From Rostratula benghalensis (lineage: Eukaryota > Chordata > Aves > Charadriiformes > Rostratulidae), in NCBI GenBank assembly GCA_013399305.1, contig VXAI01000035.1, positions 1,158,071 through 1,222,070 on the forward strand: a stretch of DNA of 64,000 nt, read 5' to 3'. A program made the translations under genes and the position numbers. The notes under the pieces are model-generated. The model had not been told where the DNA came from and did not search any database. It saw only the letters and a program-made list of their open reading frames with translations. This document shows, piece after piece, positions 51,555 to 63,889 of the stretch. Position 1 is the first letter of the stretch. Every line of letters begins with the position of its first letter.

Positions 51555-51601
51555 TTGGTTTTTTGTTTGTTTGTTTTTGTTTGTTTGTTTGGGTTTTTTT
51601 A
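51555..51601. repeat. (TTTG)n microsatellite with T runs
   Basis: About seven TTTG units, interrupted once by TTTTTG and flanked by T runs. Likely length-variable among individuals. Confidence 0.88.
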
Positions 51602-53767
51602 TAAAAGCAGTTTTGTCTATTCTTCAATTTTGTGTTGCTGGAGAGGATTTCACAGTACTTGTGCAAATGTTTGTTTGTATTTGATACCCTATAAGCAGTG
51701 TGACAATTACCAATTTTTGCTAACTCGATTCCTGCAAAGAGATTATAGTAGAATTTGGTTACCTCGTGTCTTCTAAGTTTAAAAGAATTCATTGAAAGTC
51801 AAAAATACAAGTTGGATATCCTTCTGGCTTTTCTGTACATTTTTAATTGGATGTTGAGAAACCAATGAATATATTTACAGAACAAAAAGGTTGTCTCCCA
51901 AAGAGAAAATTGGCTGAAAGAAATTATCTCTCACCCATGTCTATGGTGATGCAGAAAATGTGAGGTGTGGTTTTATGAGAGTGATGTTATTTACTGTGTT
52001 ACATTGATACAAAATCATATCGATCCTAACTTCTGCATTTAAAATATTCTCTCTCCTGGCTGTTGATATTTGCACTCTTTCCTTTTTAAATGTTCTATTT
52101 TTTATATAAAGGAGGGAAAATGGGGCAGTGCCTATTCCAGTTTGACTGGGGATCCTTCTGTATGGATTTTGCGTGCCTTCCAGAGTAATAATAGTAACAA
52201 GCTTTCAACCAAATCTGTGAGGGGAAGATACTTTATAATTATTAAGTGCCCATTCCTTTCAAGTTTCTCAGTGTGCTTTTACCAACACTGCCTCATCAAA
52301 GCTCATAGTGTGTCTTGAGGTGGCTGGAAATACTCCCATATCCAGCAGAATAATGGAGACACAAGACAAAACGAGAGAGAAGAGCTGTCAAGGTTTTTAG
52401 GTACTTAATGCATATTGATTTAGGTAACATTAAACATTTTTAAAAGTTAGGCCTTACTGTGTTTTCCCAATGTCCTTTGTAGAGTGAGGAAATTCAGCCT
52501 CTGTCGTCTTCTATGGGGACTTTTTTTATCATTTCCTATGGTCCCTTTGTGCAATGGGAGAAAGATTCAGGGCAGCAAGAGAGAAGGACGCTCTGGCTGG
52601 CAAACTGGGTGTCAAAACCCAGGCTGTTTCAAAGCTGCCTAAATATTTAAAAAAGAGGCAATTAATTGAAAATGTGACATTCTCCTCTGCTTCTTTGGAA
52701 AAAGATCTTAAAGTACAGTAACATAAACAATATCTTTTTGTTTTCCTACTGCTTTAAGGTGATAGGTATGCTGGTCCATGAGCAGTATTTTACCACATGT
52801 ATATCCAATACTGCAGATATGTTTTCCTCCTAAGCCTTTTCTATAACCCCTGCTACTCTGCATTCTCTAATTGTGCAGATCCATAGCATACTACTTTTTT
52901 ACCAGTTGACCTTTGCTTATCACTGACATTTGCAAAATGTGACTAAATGAAACCAGACTAAATAGATGTTAACAGCAAAATCTTTTTTGCTGCTCTTCTT
53001 TCTGTTAAAAAAAAAATAAAAAATCTATTTTCAGAAAGTGCAGAATATGAGGAATAATGTGAAAGGTCACATATTTTCTATTACTACACTATATCCAAAT
53101 GCAATTAAAGGCATTGACCACTTGCTTATTTTTATGTGCTGATTTACACAAATCTATTCAAAGTAATGAGAAGCCCAGCTGGTACAAATCGTTACCAAAT
53201 GCCTTTCAGAGCCACCTTTAGCTGGAGAACATTTGTTCTACGTTAACTGAGAACAAACTGTTTCAAATCGTGTTGGAGTCTCTCAGAAGTATTAGACACC
53301 AGTTTATCAGCCATTTTGAAAGGAAAAATTTAATTTACACGCTTCTCTACCGCCAGATGTGTGTTCTGACAGGTTGTGGTACAAGAGATCCCAGTGTCTC
53401 AGTGCAGAGCCCCAGCTTTTGGGTGGAGGGGACATTGCTGGGTAAAGCAACCTTGGCAGCCAAAGCTGCTCGACAACCTATTTATTAGTATCTGTACTCC
53501 TCCCCTGCTGTTATATTAATATAATGAATTGTTCACAGGTGCTTCAAATGAGGTTTAGATGATCGCTGGGAGCTTTGTTACTCAAACAAGCCAAATTGAA
53601 AGGAGCAGATGCAACAGTCCTCTAGCAAAAGTACAAAGTATGACTTAATGAAGGTCATTTTGCACATTTTGGCCTTGGTGACCCTAAGAAGAGTCAGGCA
53701 CTCATTATTTTACTGTTTCTAGACAGAAAGATGATTCCTTCTTGCCCATTTGCCTTGATTTTTTAGG

Positions 53768-53784
53768 TTTTTTTTTTTTTTTTT
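53768..53784. repeat. T17 homopolymer
   Basis: Seventeen consecutive T, the longest homopolymer in the window. No retrotransposon body is recognised on its A-run (minus) strand, so it is not clearly a poly(A) tail. Confidence 0.9.
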
Positions 53785-54153
53785 AGTTGTCTTTATTACA
53801 TCATTGGGAGCTCCTAATTGCATTTAATCCTACTCCCTTTCAGCTGAAATGAGATAGTTCCCACATGATTGTTGCTAAACTGTTTGAGCTTTAACGCTCT
53901 TTTGTGTGGTGATGTTTAAATCACAATGAGTACTCAACCACCAGGCCAGGTGAGCAGAGAGTAAAATGGACATTCTCAGCTGGAGATGCAGGCCAGGGAA
54001 AAGAGAGGAGTTAGAGTTTGTGCCAGATACTTGGCCAGAATGCTTCCTACAGGTAATACTTGTGCTGTCTAAAGCTCGTGGTTTTCTTCTCTTTCCTTAT
54101 TTTGGGGCAAATACAGAGAAGCTAATGAACGCCTTTGAAAAGCAGGCAGAGGG

Positions 54154-54505
54154 CAGACCTTCTCGCTCTCTACAACTCCCTGAAAGGAGGTTGTAGGGAG
54201 GTGCGGGGTCAGTCTCTTCTCCCAAGTCACAGGCACCAGGACAAGAGGAAACGGCCTCAAGTTGCACCAGGGGAGGTTCAGATTGGATATTATGAAAAAT
54301 TTTGGCACGGAAAGGGTTATGAAGCATTGGAATGGGCTGCCCAGGGAAGTGGTTGAGACACCATCCCTGGAGGTATTTAGAAGATGGGTTGACACAGTGC
54401 TTAGTGACATGGTTCAATGATGGTTCTTTATCCGAGTTAGGTTGATGGTTGGACTAAATCATCTTAACGGTCCCTTCCCACCTAGAAAATTCTATGATTC
54501 TATGA
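54154..54505 (+). mobile_element. CR1 LINE 3' end, third subfamily
   Basis: It begins with 'ccttctcgctctctacaa' and '[10 protein letters not shown]', then continues with '[17 protein letters not shown]', '[19 protein letters not shown]' and 'VLSDMVQ' before a TGA at 54,417-54,419. The 3' part has 'ttaggttgatggttggact', 'catcttaacggtcccttcc' and two ATTCTATG units. An inserted base near 54,203 shifts the frame between the first two blocks. The wording of the tail differs from all other copies here, so it marks a separate, moderately old subfamily. It is 5'-truncated. Confidence 0.93.
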
Positions 54506-57500
54506 ACTGCCACAGAGGTCTGCATGTAATTGGCTTTGTAAATGTTGATTTACTGGTCTACAAGGTCTCTTAAAGGCTACGCATGGGGTGAAGGAGCTGC
54601 AGTCCGTGGAAGACAAGCTCAGTGTCATAGATGTGTGGTTCTGAAGTGAAGGTGTCAACTGAGCGGTTGGCACAGACCTGGGTCTGGCGCAGATTTCATT
54701 GGGATTTTGGGGAAAAGCTTACTTACCTGTTCCTCCTTTCCTTATTATGGAAATGGGGATGAGTTTTTTTTCTAACTGGCCTTTTAACTGTGTTTAGTTT
54801 ATGCATTTTTGAGAGAAGGCTTTTCTCTTGATTTGTCTTACACTGCTCATCATAAAGGGATCCCGGTCTCAGCTGAAGCCTGTAGGGGCTGTAATAATTG
54901 CAATAAATGTGTACCGAAAGAGGCACTTAATTCCCTCCTCCCCCAAATGGAAGACAGAAGAGCCTTTTTTTTTAAAGATGTTTAAAGGGAATACACTAAG
55001 GTCACAATACGCATCAAAGGCCGATCTTTGCATCGCTTGACTATCCACTTGGCAAGCTCTCTACCGTGTATACTTTGATAGTTCAGTGACAGATATCACC
55101 AAGGAGAAAGGACAGCATTTTAACCTTGAGCACACATTGCAGGAGCAAATTACATGGGGACAGAAAAACCCATGTACAACTCCTGTGCAATGAGCCGAAG
55201 AAAAGTGTCTTCATTGGGCTTTTCATCTAGAGAGGGGTTTGGAAGGAGCTGCCAAATGCTGTTGTTTTGTAAGAGGGGGTTTGCAGTGTGTTCGTACTGG
55301 CTGCAAGTGGTCAGTGCTGGAATTGCCAACAGGACACCATTCCAGCCAGCAAATATTACCAATGAGAATTAAATTGTGGTGGAAAAATAGGCACAATATT
55401 CTTTGTTCCTCCCAGAAGTCACATCAGTTTTGCTTTTTCTCCAACAGTGTACGTCCTGCTTTGCTTCAATAGGATGTAGTGTATTCAAGATTACATAAAA
55501 CCTAAGTCTTGGGTGGGTTTTAGCGTGAAAGATGTGTATTTTGGTGGTTTTCTCTCCTGTGCTTTGCTAGGCTTTGTTTATAAAAGTTTACACTGGACTC
55601 CTGGGGTAGGTGTTTCTTTCATGCTTATTGGGTTTACGGCAGAGTCCACAGAATGGAGCACAGAAGTAATTGTTGAATTCAACCATGAAAACTGCTATTA
55701 CTTGGTTTCTCTCTGACATCTGTTACATCCTGTTGTGCATGCAATGAGAGATAGATTTTGCTTCATTTTGAAATCTGCTGGGGAGCTTGAATAGTATCTA
55801 AAATAGTTGATGGCTCATCAAAACACATACAAAATCCACCCTTCGGTTTTGCTCAATGCAAAATCATCTTCTGAAGGTGTAGCAAATTAGCGTTCTATAG
55901 AGAGAGGGATTCAGTTTCCAGGTGATGTTAGAGGCAAAGCAGTGATTTGGGGTGTCAGGCAGACTGCAAAACCCCTCATGGATTAGAAAAGGAAGATGTG
56001 AATCAAGTATGGAAAGTGGGAAGGTGGATTTATGGCTACCTGGATCCAAACGTTAGCAACTTCTAGTTTTGTTTATTGGTAGTGTTTAATTTCAGCAGAC
56101 TTTCCCATGAACTTTCTCCACTCCCAAGTCACGCTCATGTCTTATTGGGAGATTATCTGCTGAGCACAAATATTTACAGTGAGATGCAGGGCTGGAGCCT
56201 ACGTTCCTGCAGATCTGAAGTTAACGTGAGGGCATGAGGCTGAGGAAGCTGCACACTTCCATTTTCTCATGCAGTGTGACCCCTTGCATATGTGTTCCCT
56301 CCCACCCCTGTAGCCCTGAGTTTTACAGCAGCCCTCTTTCTTCCTCATCAACAGACCAGATGGATCTAGTCTTGCTTTACCACCCACTCCTGTGCTCTAT
56401 TATTTATCGACATTTGCCAGTCCCAAGTGCTTCTATTTCAACAGAAGGTAACTATTTGGTTGAATGCTATAGATGTTTTGTAATCCATTATCTCTTTAAT
56501 CAATTTTGGATTCTGTTCCTCGCTAAAGACCATGCCTGTAATGTATTTGAAGCCCAGAGTGAACATGTTTGCACGTTCAAAAGCCTTGCTTTTTAAACAT
56601 AGATTTTTTTTTTTTTTGTGCTCTGAAAGCTGGCAAACATCTTGGTGCTCTTGTTCAAATTTATTTTTATGTTGAGGAAACAAACTTCATTGTAAAGGGA
56701 GGTACACTTAGGCAGATGCTGATAAGAAATGAAGGAATCAGAAAGGAATGGGTTATTCAGCTTAACAATAACTTGGATTTCTTTTTATTCTGTACGTAAT
56801 CTTGATTCCATGTAACTTCTTGTCTGGATTCTGCTGCTGTTGTTTCTGTCAGTTTTGCTAGAGGTTGGTGTATAGATTCAGTCTTTGACATACAACATAG
56901 GTCAAAGTAAGCCTTCCAAAAGTTGCAATGGTGTGTTCTTAGCATCCGAAACTAGAACTTGGCCCTCGTACTGGGTTGAGGGGAGGCCATTGTGTTCTCT
57001 GCTTTGTTAAGTGTTACCCTGATTTGGAGAAATTCCATCTTAGCCAGAGAAACCACGTGTCTGAAAAACTGTCAGCTCTTCTATGTATGCGCTGCATAAT
57101 CTCAAACAGAGCCTTAAGGATATGACAACCATCAGCCTTTTAAAACCCCCGTTTGTTAACCATCTTTGAAGTTACTCTGTTTTTGTGGCAGGACTCCAAA
57201 ACCGGTTCGTATAGGTTCTCTCTTGGCTCTAATTTCTTATTAAATGTGAATAAGCAAGCCAGGAATAAAAAGTGACACAGACATTTAGGAACCTCAGCTG
57301 TACCACTGAGCAGTTCTTTAATATGAATAAATAGTGTGCATTGGAGATGTTTTGTTAAACCTCCATGTTTTGTCTCAGACTAATGTTATAATCTCTTTCA
57401 AGTGAAAGATTGTCTTTTTAGATAAACAGCAAAACCCCTTTAGAAATGAAGCCCTGATCTAGTTGACACCTATAAATTTATTACAAAATAAAAATACTTC

Positions 57501-60099
57501 AGTCATCCTTCATTTAAATTGTTATTTGAAGATTTATGTTATTGCATTGAGTTGCTATGGTGGCACTTGCAATTTACATTTCTGCCTGGAAAGCTTATAG
57601 AGAGAAAAAATATGAATACCGAGTGTCAGAAAGTAATGATTTGTCAAGTTTTGAAATGTACTACAGAAATATCAACTTAGGCAAATATGTTTGCATGAAC
57701 TGTGGCATGCTGCCTAGAGCTGAGGTTTCCAGGCTTGTGCAAACCTTCACGGTGCAGAGCACATGGGGATTGGGAGCTCTAGGGTCCAGACTCGTGCTGG
57801 ACAAAGAGAAAATTGCCACCCCAGGAATTAGTTTTACTTGCATGCTAACTTCACGGTGTGTTATAGGGGTCCCAAAAGCACAGAGAACTTGTATTTGAAG
57901 TGAAGTTGTCCATGGAAGTCTGGAGTTTGTAACTAAATGAAGCATCCTCGTGTATTTCCTCAGTCCTTGGTCACAAGGTTACTCCACAGCCTGAAGGGTG
58001 GATGAGCTTTGGGGATGGTCCCATCAGCATCAGTTCCACTTGGATCACAAAGGAGCGGTGGCAAAAGAGTCAGGAATCAGGGGGTGTTAAAGAGGGATTG
58101 TTATCAGGGTTTGGAAATGCTGATGTTGGTTCTGAAATGGCAAAGGGAAACATCTCTGCCTTGGTACCCATGAGCTAAACTGGGAGGCTGAGCACTCAGA
58201 AACAGAATGAGAGGGTGAAAGGAAAGGTCAGGAATGTAGACAATAAAAGCAAAGTAATGTACAGGTTACTATTTAAACAATAGGTTTAAAATATGTTTTA
58301 TTATTAAAAGGAAAATTATTAAGAATTGATTTAATACTTTCAAAGATCGTTTCACATAGCAATGGGCTCAACTGACTTGGAAAGTGGGCTAAGAAAGTTT
58401 CAAGGAAAAGTGTTAGGAATCTTTTCCAGTGCCTAACAGAAATAACACATTAAATCTTACTTGAAAATGCCTTGTTCAGCCAGTGCTCATAATACCACGC
58501 TGAGGGCATATTTTCAGGATGAGTCTGAGGTTAAGAAAAACACCTATTGAATAACTAGTGCCACTTACTTCAGCACTTGAGTTTTCCTCAGAGGTCTTCC
58601 ATCCAATTACTGACCACATCCAGTGATATTTAACTTATCAGATGTGACAAGAGCTGAACCCAAGGTAGAATGACTGCTTAAACATTTATTTGTGCCAATG
58701 ACACGTTTAAAACTCTCTGCTCTGTCTAAATATTTAAAGGAAAGTATAAAGAGGAAAATGTAATGTGACAAAAGAGGAAATGAAAAACAACTTTACTGGT
58801 TGAGGACATTCACTACACACAATTGCTGTCTTCTGAATACCTGTTATTTTGGCAGAAATTGAGGGGAATGCAGTCCTAAATATCATGTTTCTGTCTCTTT
58901 TTAACAAAAAGTGATTTTTACAATGGCAAGTGGATCTTTTGCTGTCAAAACCACGGAATGTGACAACAGCCAAGATCTTTAGGAACCTCTGAGTCTGAAG
59001 AGTTTGATTGTAAAGCTACCATCTGAACACGAAGAAATAATGAAGATAAATACATACTTAGTAAAAAGAAGTTGCAGTGCTGTCCAAATCAGAGAGCTAA
59101 AATGTGTTGACTGCTTGTTAAAGTAGGCTACAGCTCAAGAACAAGCTGTAATAAGCTTTCTTCTCGGAGAAGCAGATAATTTAAGACAAAATCTCCAAAC
59201 CCCCTTTAGCTCTCTAATTCAGAATAAAGGCAAATTTCACAATCCTCTGTGAAGCAGATCTGTATTTTTCCATGGGATTGTTCTATAGTAAATATACATT
59301 TTCCATAATAGATACCCAGTATACGTGTGTTTAAACTGGTGTGAGCACTTTCCAAAGGAATGCAGAACACGTGGGCTTTCAGTGTATGAGGGGTGCTGAA
59401 GATTTTCTTCATCTGTGAATTCTTCCTAGAAAGGAGCTTATTAAATTCAGAGATTTCGTTACGTGGATCATCAGTGCTGTCTGGGGGGGCTGGTGTTGGG
59501 GGGGATGAGAGAACAATGGAACTCTGAATGTGTGCATATATCATGCTCTTAGCAACATGTTCTCTGTTGGAACCTGACACTTATGTTTGCAAAAGCAAAC
59601 CCGCTCTAAATTAGTTTGCAGATAGTTGGCTGTGAAGGGAGATGCACCTTGCCAAAAAGGATTTGAAATGTGAAGCAGTATGGATATGTGAAGAAGAAGT
59701 TGATTGCTGTACTTGAAGAATCACAGGCTCTTTCCTGGGCATCTGGGAAAATGAAGTGGTTCATAATCTCCAGTGCTTTCACAAATTCCATTATTTGGCA
59801 AGACAGGCACCTACTGGGTGCCATGTACTTGAAGAGTGATTTTAGCAGGGTGTGTTGGAGCTGTTCATTTGTGGTTGGGGAAGGAGATTTCATTAGTTCA
59901 GGGATGTTTTGAATATGAGATGGAGAATAAGAGGAGTTAGCAAAGACAACAATAAGAAATTTTCCTATTTTTCTTCCTGGGACCCAAAGTAGAATGAAGG
60001 GTCACATGTATAGCAGTGGTTAGTGTTTATGTACATCCTTCCATATCTCTGTGGTCTTTCCAAATATTAATGGAGAAAGTCTCCTAGCAAGGCTGTGAA
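54506..60099. other. no gene recognised; one exon-like segment on the minus strand
   Basis: A purine-rich open segment, 54,888 down to 54,727, ends in a strong minus-strand donor-like 'cag|gtaagta' (see findings). A G-rich pair of 7-base tracts lies at 59,483-59,504. A T run lies near 56,606. Other open frames (up to 124 codons at 59,206-59,580, minus) show no recognisable domain. Confidence 0.45.
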
Positions 60100-60245
60100 A
60101 CAGGTGGGTGGGGTAGAGGTGGACATAAAAAAAAAATATAGGTTGACTTATCCAAGGTCACACAACTGGTCAGTGATGGAGCTGGGATTTGAGCCAAGCT
60201 CCTGAAGCCTTTTTGCTTGTCTGACTACATCATTGTGCAGTCTTT
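60100..60245 (-). repeat. MIR/CORE-SINE-like remnant
   Basis: The plus strand reads 'gacttatccaaggtcacaca', 'actggtcagtgatggagctg', 'ggatttgagccaagctcctg', closely following the minus strand of MIR ('acttgcccaaggtcacacagc', 'agtggcagagctgggatt', 'gaacccaggtctcctga'). The match to the B-box-side core is good; the outer parts are decayed. Confidence 0.65.
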
Positions 60246-63200
60246 GCCGAGACGCGTGAAAGGAAGGTTCCTTCGTGACCAAGCTGTGGTACAGTAGGAA
60301 CTCCATCTTCAGAGTCTCTGCAACTTCCAAGACTGAATTTCATTTTTAGTATTTCCAATGTGCTGACTTTCAATAAATGTACTTGACTTTTCAGGATAAT
60401 AGACATTTCACCAGATTGCACTGTGTGGTCAAGAAGTATCTTAACCTCTTCCTTGTGTGTCACTCCCAGGAGGTAGAGGGGCCTCTCATGTTCCATGAAG
60501 GGTCACCAGAATTTTTCTACATAGATCTTTTTGATGAGCAGGAGTAGTATTCAGGAACATAACTCTGTTAAGTCACCTGTCAGCTGAGTAGGTATATGTA
60601 GGTAAGAAAATACCTGTAATAGATCCTTAGTGAAATGAGAGTGCGCTGATTTTCTTCACCTTTGAGAAAACAGAGGCTGAATGCAGATGGTGATTAATAC
60701 TGCTGAATGGCTAAGGAGCTAACTGTGTGGCTACAACGGTAAGAGATGGGCAACCATAGCTACAGATAATGCAGCAGGTATTATTTTCAGTCAGTACCTA
60801 ATTGCCTTAGAGGAACTTATTAAAATGAAGCCACTATTGTGCGAGGAACTATTCACGTAGAGTATCTCCAGAGTGATCAGGATGATCCTGCTGTGGGCTA
60901 CAATATAGATCCCTAAATGGGGAAAAGTGGTTTTGTGAGGAAGCTGACGTTTTGAGAGCTCACTTGGCAAGGGATGGTCTGCACAGTGCTCTGCATTTTA
61001 GTAAGATGTTAATAGCAGAAATAATGGCTGATTCTCTTTTCAAACATTTGAATACCCACTCCAAAAATCACACTTGAATCCTGTGTAACAAACACCTTTC
61101 ACTTAGAGATTCTCTGAAAGCACCACCTAAAGCTCCTTCTGGAACAGCTCTCAAAATTTCTCTGTAATGTTGTTTGGTAGCTCTTTATAATCACCACAGC
61201 TTGAGCTATATTAATTAGTTTATAATGACAATAAGACCTATATTCTGTCTCTCAGAGAATGTCCAATTCTCAATAATACTGTTAGACTGTTAGGCTGTTA
61301 GACATCTGCACTGACAATAACCCTACAAGGTTTAGGGCCCAGTGATTTACCATTTAAGGAAGATGATTCTGGTTTTGAAGCAGTAGCTGAGCATTCCACA
61401 TGAGAAAGGCACAGGCTGGACAAACCCCAGTGGATTAAATAAAAGAAAACTTCCTCCTCCTTGGCCAATAGAACGGTAAAAATTGTGATTGCCAGAGCGG
61501 ATTTTAGGAAGGGAAGCTCTGGAGATCCACATTTTGGCAAGAGGTCCTTATTTGGGTCGGCTCTGAAAGGAAACAAGCTTTGTTCTTATTTTCTGTGCCT
61601 AACCAGGGCTAGCTCTTGCTCATAAACTCACCCGTGAGGTGAAAGCAGGAAGTTTTTTGAGTGTCCTTCTCTTAGAGAGTCAGAAAACTTGACTCTGAAC
61701 TTTCAGTGAATTCACTTTCAATAATTATCCTGCAAATTATCTCCTGTTTCCAAGTAAACTTTTGTGCTCTGTGGGGCACTTCTCCCAGCGACTTACTAGC
61801 AACTAGCAGTTCTTACTGTAAATTGGGTAGTATAAAAAAATTCCCTAAAATTGAGGTGTGAAGGTATCAGTAGCGGATATTTTAATGTTATTTTGAGGCC
61901 ATTCCTTAAGCAGTTTATGCAGTGCTCTTGGTTGTCACACTGAATTCACCCCTATCTCAACTACTGGGTACCCCAACACTTAAACAGGTTATGGGCATTG
62001 TCCCATTAGCTCAAATCTAATTAAAAACTAAGAAGATGATGGTAATTTCCCTTCAGCTGCTTTAGCAAGTACTAAGGGACTGACTGTTGCAGAGGTGACT
62101 ATTCAACACCTTGGGAAAATAGTTTAGAGAACTACTTTTTTAGGTTCCTATCTGCAGCTCCTCCAGCTGGTCAGTGGAAAGAGAGAAAGACAAAAGAAGG
62201 CTGTGCTGATCATCACAACAAATTTCTTACTCCTTTGCACCTTGGTCATGTTTTTCACTAGAGGAGGAACTGTGACCGTATGTATGTGCTCACGTGAGAA
62301 TTTGCGTTGCAAAGTTAGGGGCTAAAAAATATTTTACATTAAAACAGAGCAGATTGCTTATGGCAACTCTTGCATAATGAAGGAACACAATGAAGAACTG
62401 CGATTCATATTGCTCTTCAGGTCTGTTCTATTTTCATAGGGTTTGGGTTTTTTCAAAAAATAGAAAATTGCATAGTATAATTACAAGTTCATTTGCATTC
62501 ATATTACAGGCTGTGAGCTTGTACAGTCTTTTATATTTAAAAAAATATTGTTAGCAAGTGTGACTCGCATCCATAAATTTCAGAAATGGAATGAAGTTGA
62601 CACTTACTCAAAGTCCCTTCTCTTCTCAGTCACCTGCCAGCACCCTTCCTGTAAATGGCAGGACCTCGGCGAGGCCAGCACCTTGCTCAACGCACCTTCA
62701 TTTTACAGGGCAATGGACAAGGGTGTAGAGCAGTTCATTTACTGTTCCCCACCACCCCCACCCCCCAAAATACGCTTTTGGGGATCTGAGGATCAGCGTT
62801 TTACTGGATTTAATACTTACAGATGGGCACAGCCACCTGTCATGCTGGGGATGCTGTCATTTCCTAATGGGAAGATGACTTCTGTTACTTTGTTTTCCCT
62901 TAAGTTCTTTGTCTTCCTGAGATGGCAAAGTTCTCACCAATAGGAAATCTTGCTGCACTTAAGTTTACTACGAGGATTTAATTTTTCTTTAATCCCCATG
63001 AGAATAAGTGGGTTCAATTGATAATCCCACCTCTCATTTCTGTAATAAATGGAATTGAAGAAAACATGTAAAAGTCTCCGTTCCATCAACCGCTTCTATA
63101 AATGTGGTACGACTGCTGAGGTGCATTTTTTTACGTCGTAAAGGTGACTTTAAAGATGACTTTATCTTTTATGCTTAATACAGTCAATCTGTTTGCTCTG

Positions 63201-63889
63201 CCTTTGCTCCGTGCCCCGTTAAGCCTGTTGCCACATTGGTTCACATCTCCTGCCTTGTCAGTTGGAGGCAAAATAACCCGCAGACATCTTTCTGCCTTGT
63301 GAGCATCTTGGAGATCACTCCTTGGCTGTCATCTCGAGGAGTGCACCTCAGCAAGTTAGATATTTGCGTGCCCCCCATACCATCTCGCTCGTAATTTGTG
63401 ATCAGATGGGATCCTCTGTAATGGTTTGAGCCCTCTTCTCTGTCAGGCGAAGGAGATGCTGCCACTCAGACCCAGGAGGTGAATCAGATCTGCCTGGAGG
63501 CTGCAAAAAGCTTTTCTTTTAGCCATTTTACCTCAGTTAGCTAGAGCAGAGCCGCTTTTATGCCTTGATTGGAGATAATACTGGTGAAATAGCAATAACC
63601 CCGCGAATGTACTCCTCTTCTGTATGTAAATCCTTTCAGGAAGTGCACGACAGCCTCTGTTTTCTATGGGGCTCCGTTTGTAAAGAAGCTGTTATCACAG
63701 AATAAGTTTAATGGGTCGTGAATTTTGTGTTGAAAGGCGAGTCTCTCCATGACTTCTGATCTGCCTGCAATAGACCTATTGGCTCGGCGGCAAGTGCATT
63801 AGGCTAAATATGCTCCCTCCATTGACTCTGAAGGTAACAGCCCTAAATGCCTCATTAAATTTTCATGGGTGACTGAGAGAAGCCATGAG
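60246..63889. other. no gene recognised
   Basis: Unique-looking AT-rich DNA. Three copies of an 8-mer (CTGTTAGA/G) lie at 61,279-61,302 and a C-rich tract at 62,746-62,767. The 131-codon frame at 62,548-62,943 runs through the C-rich tract and has no recognisable domain. Confidence 0.5.

Larger units (their letters stand above)
47579..54153. other. 6.5 kb without recognised gene or transposon
   Basis: The longest transposon-free stretch after 15-23 kb. It holds simple tracts only: T11 near 49,799, a (TTTG)n tract at 51,555-51,601, A-rich runs near 53,007-53,022 and T17 at 53,768-53,784. Open frames are all short and without recognisable content. Confidence 0.5.

Noticed and set aside
57440..57480. 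CR1 fragment ('tgatctagttgacacctata')
   Set aside because: About 25 bases resemble the 'gatctgatcgacacctataaata' part of CR1, but flanking sequence does not match, so this is too short to claim.
62746..62767. G-quadruplex on the minus strand in the C-rich tract
   Set aside because: Only three sufficiently long G runs are available, so a stable four-run structure is doubtful.
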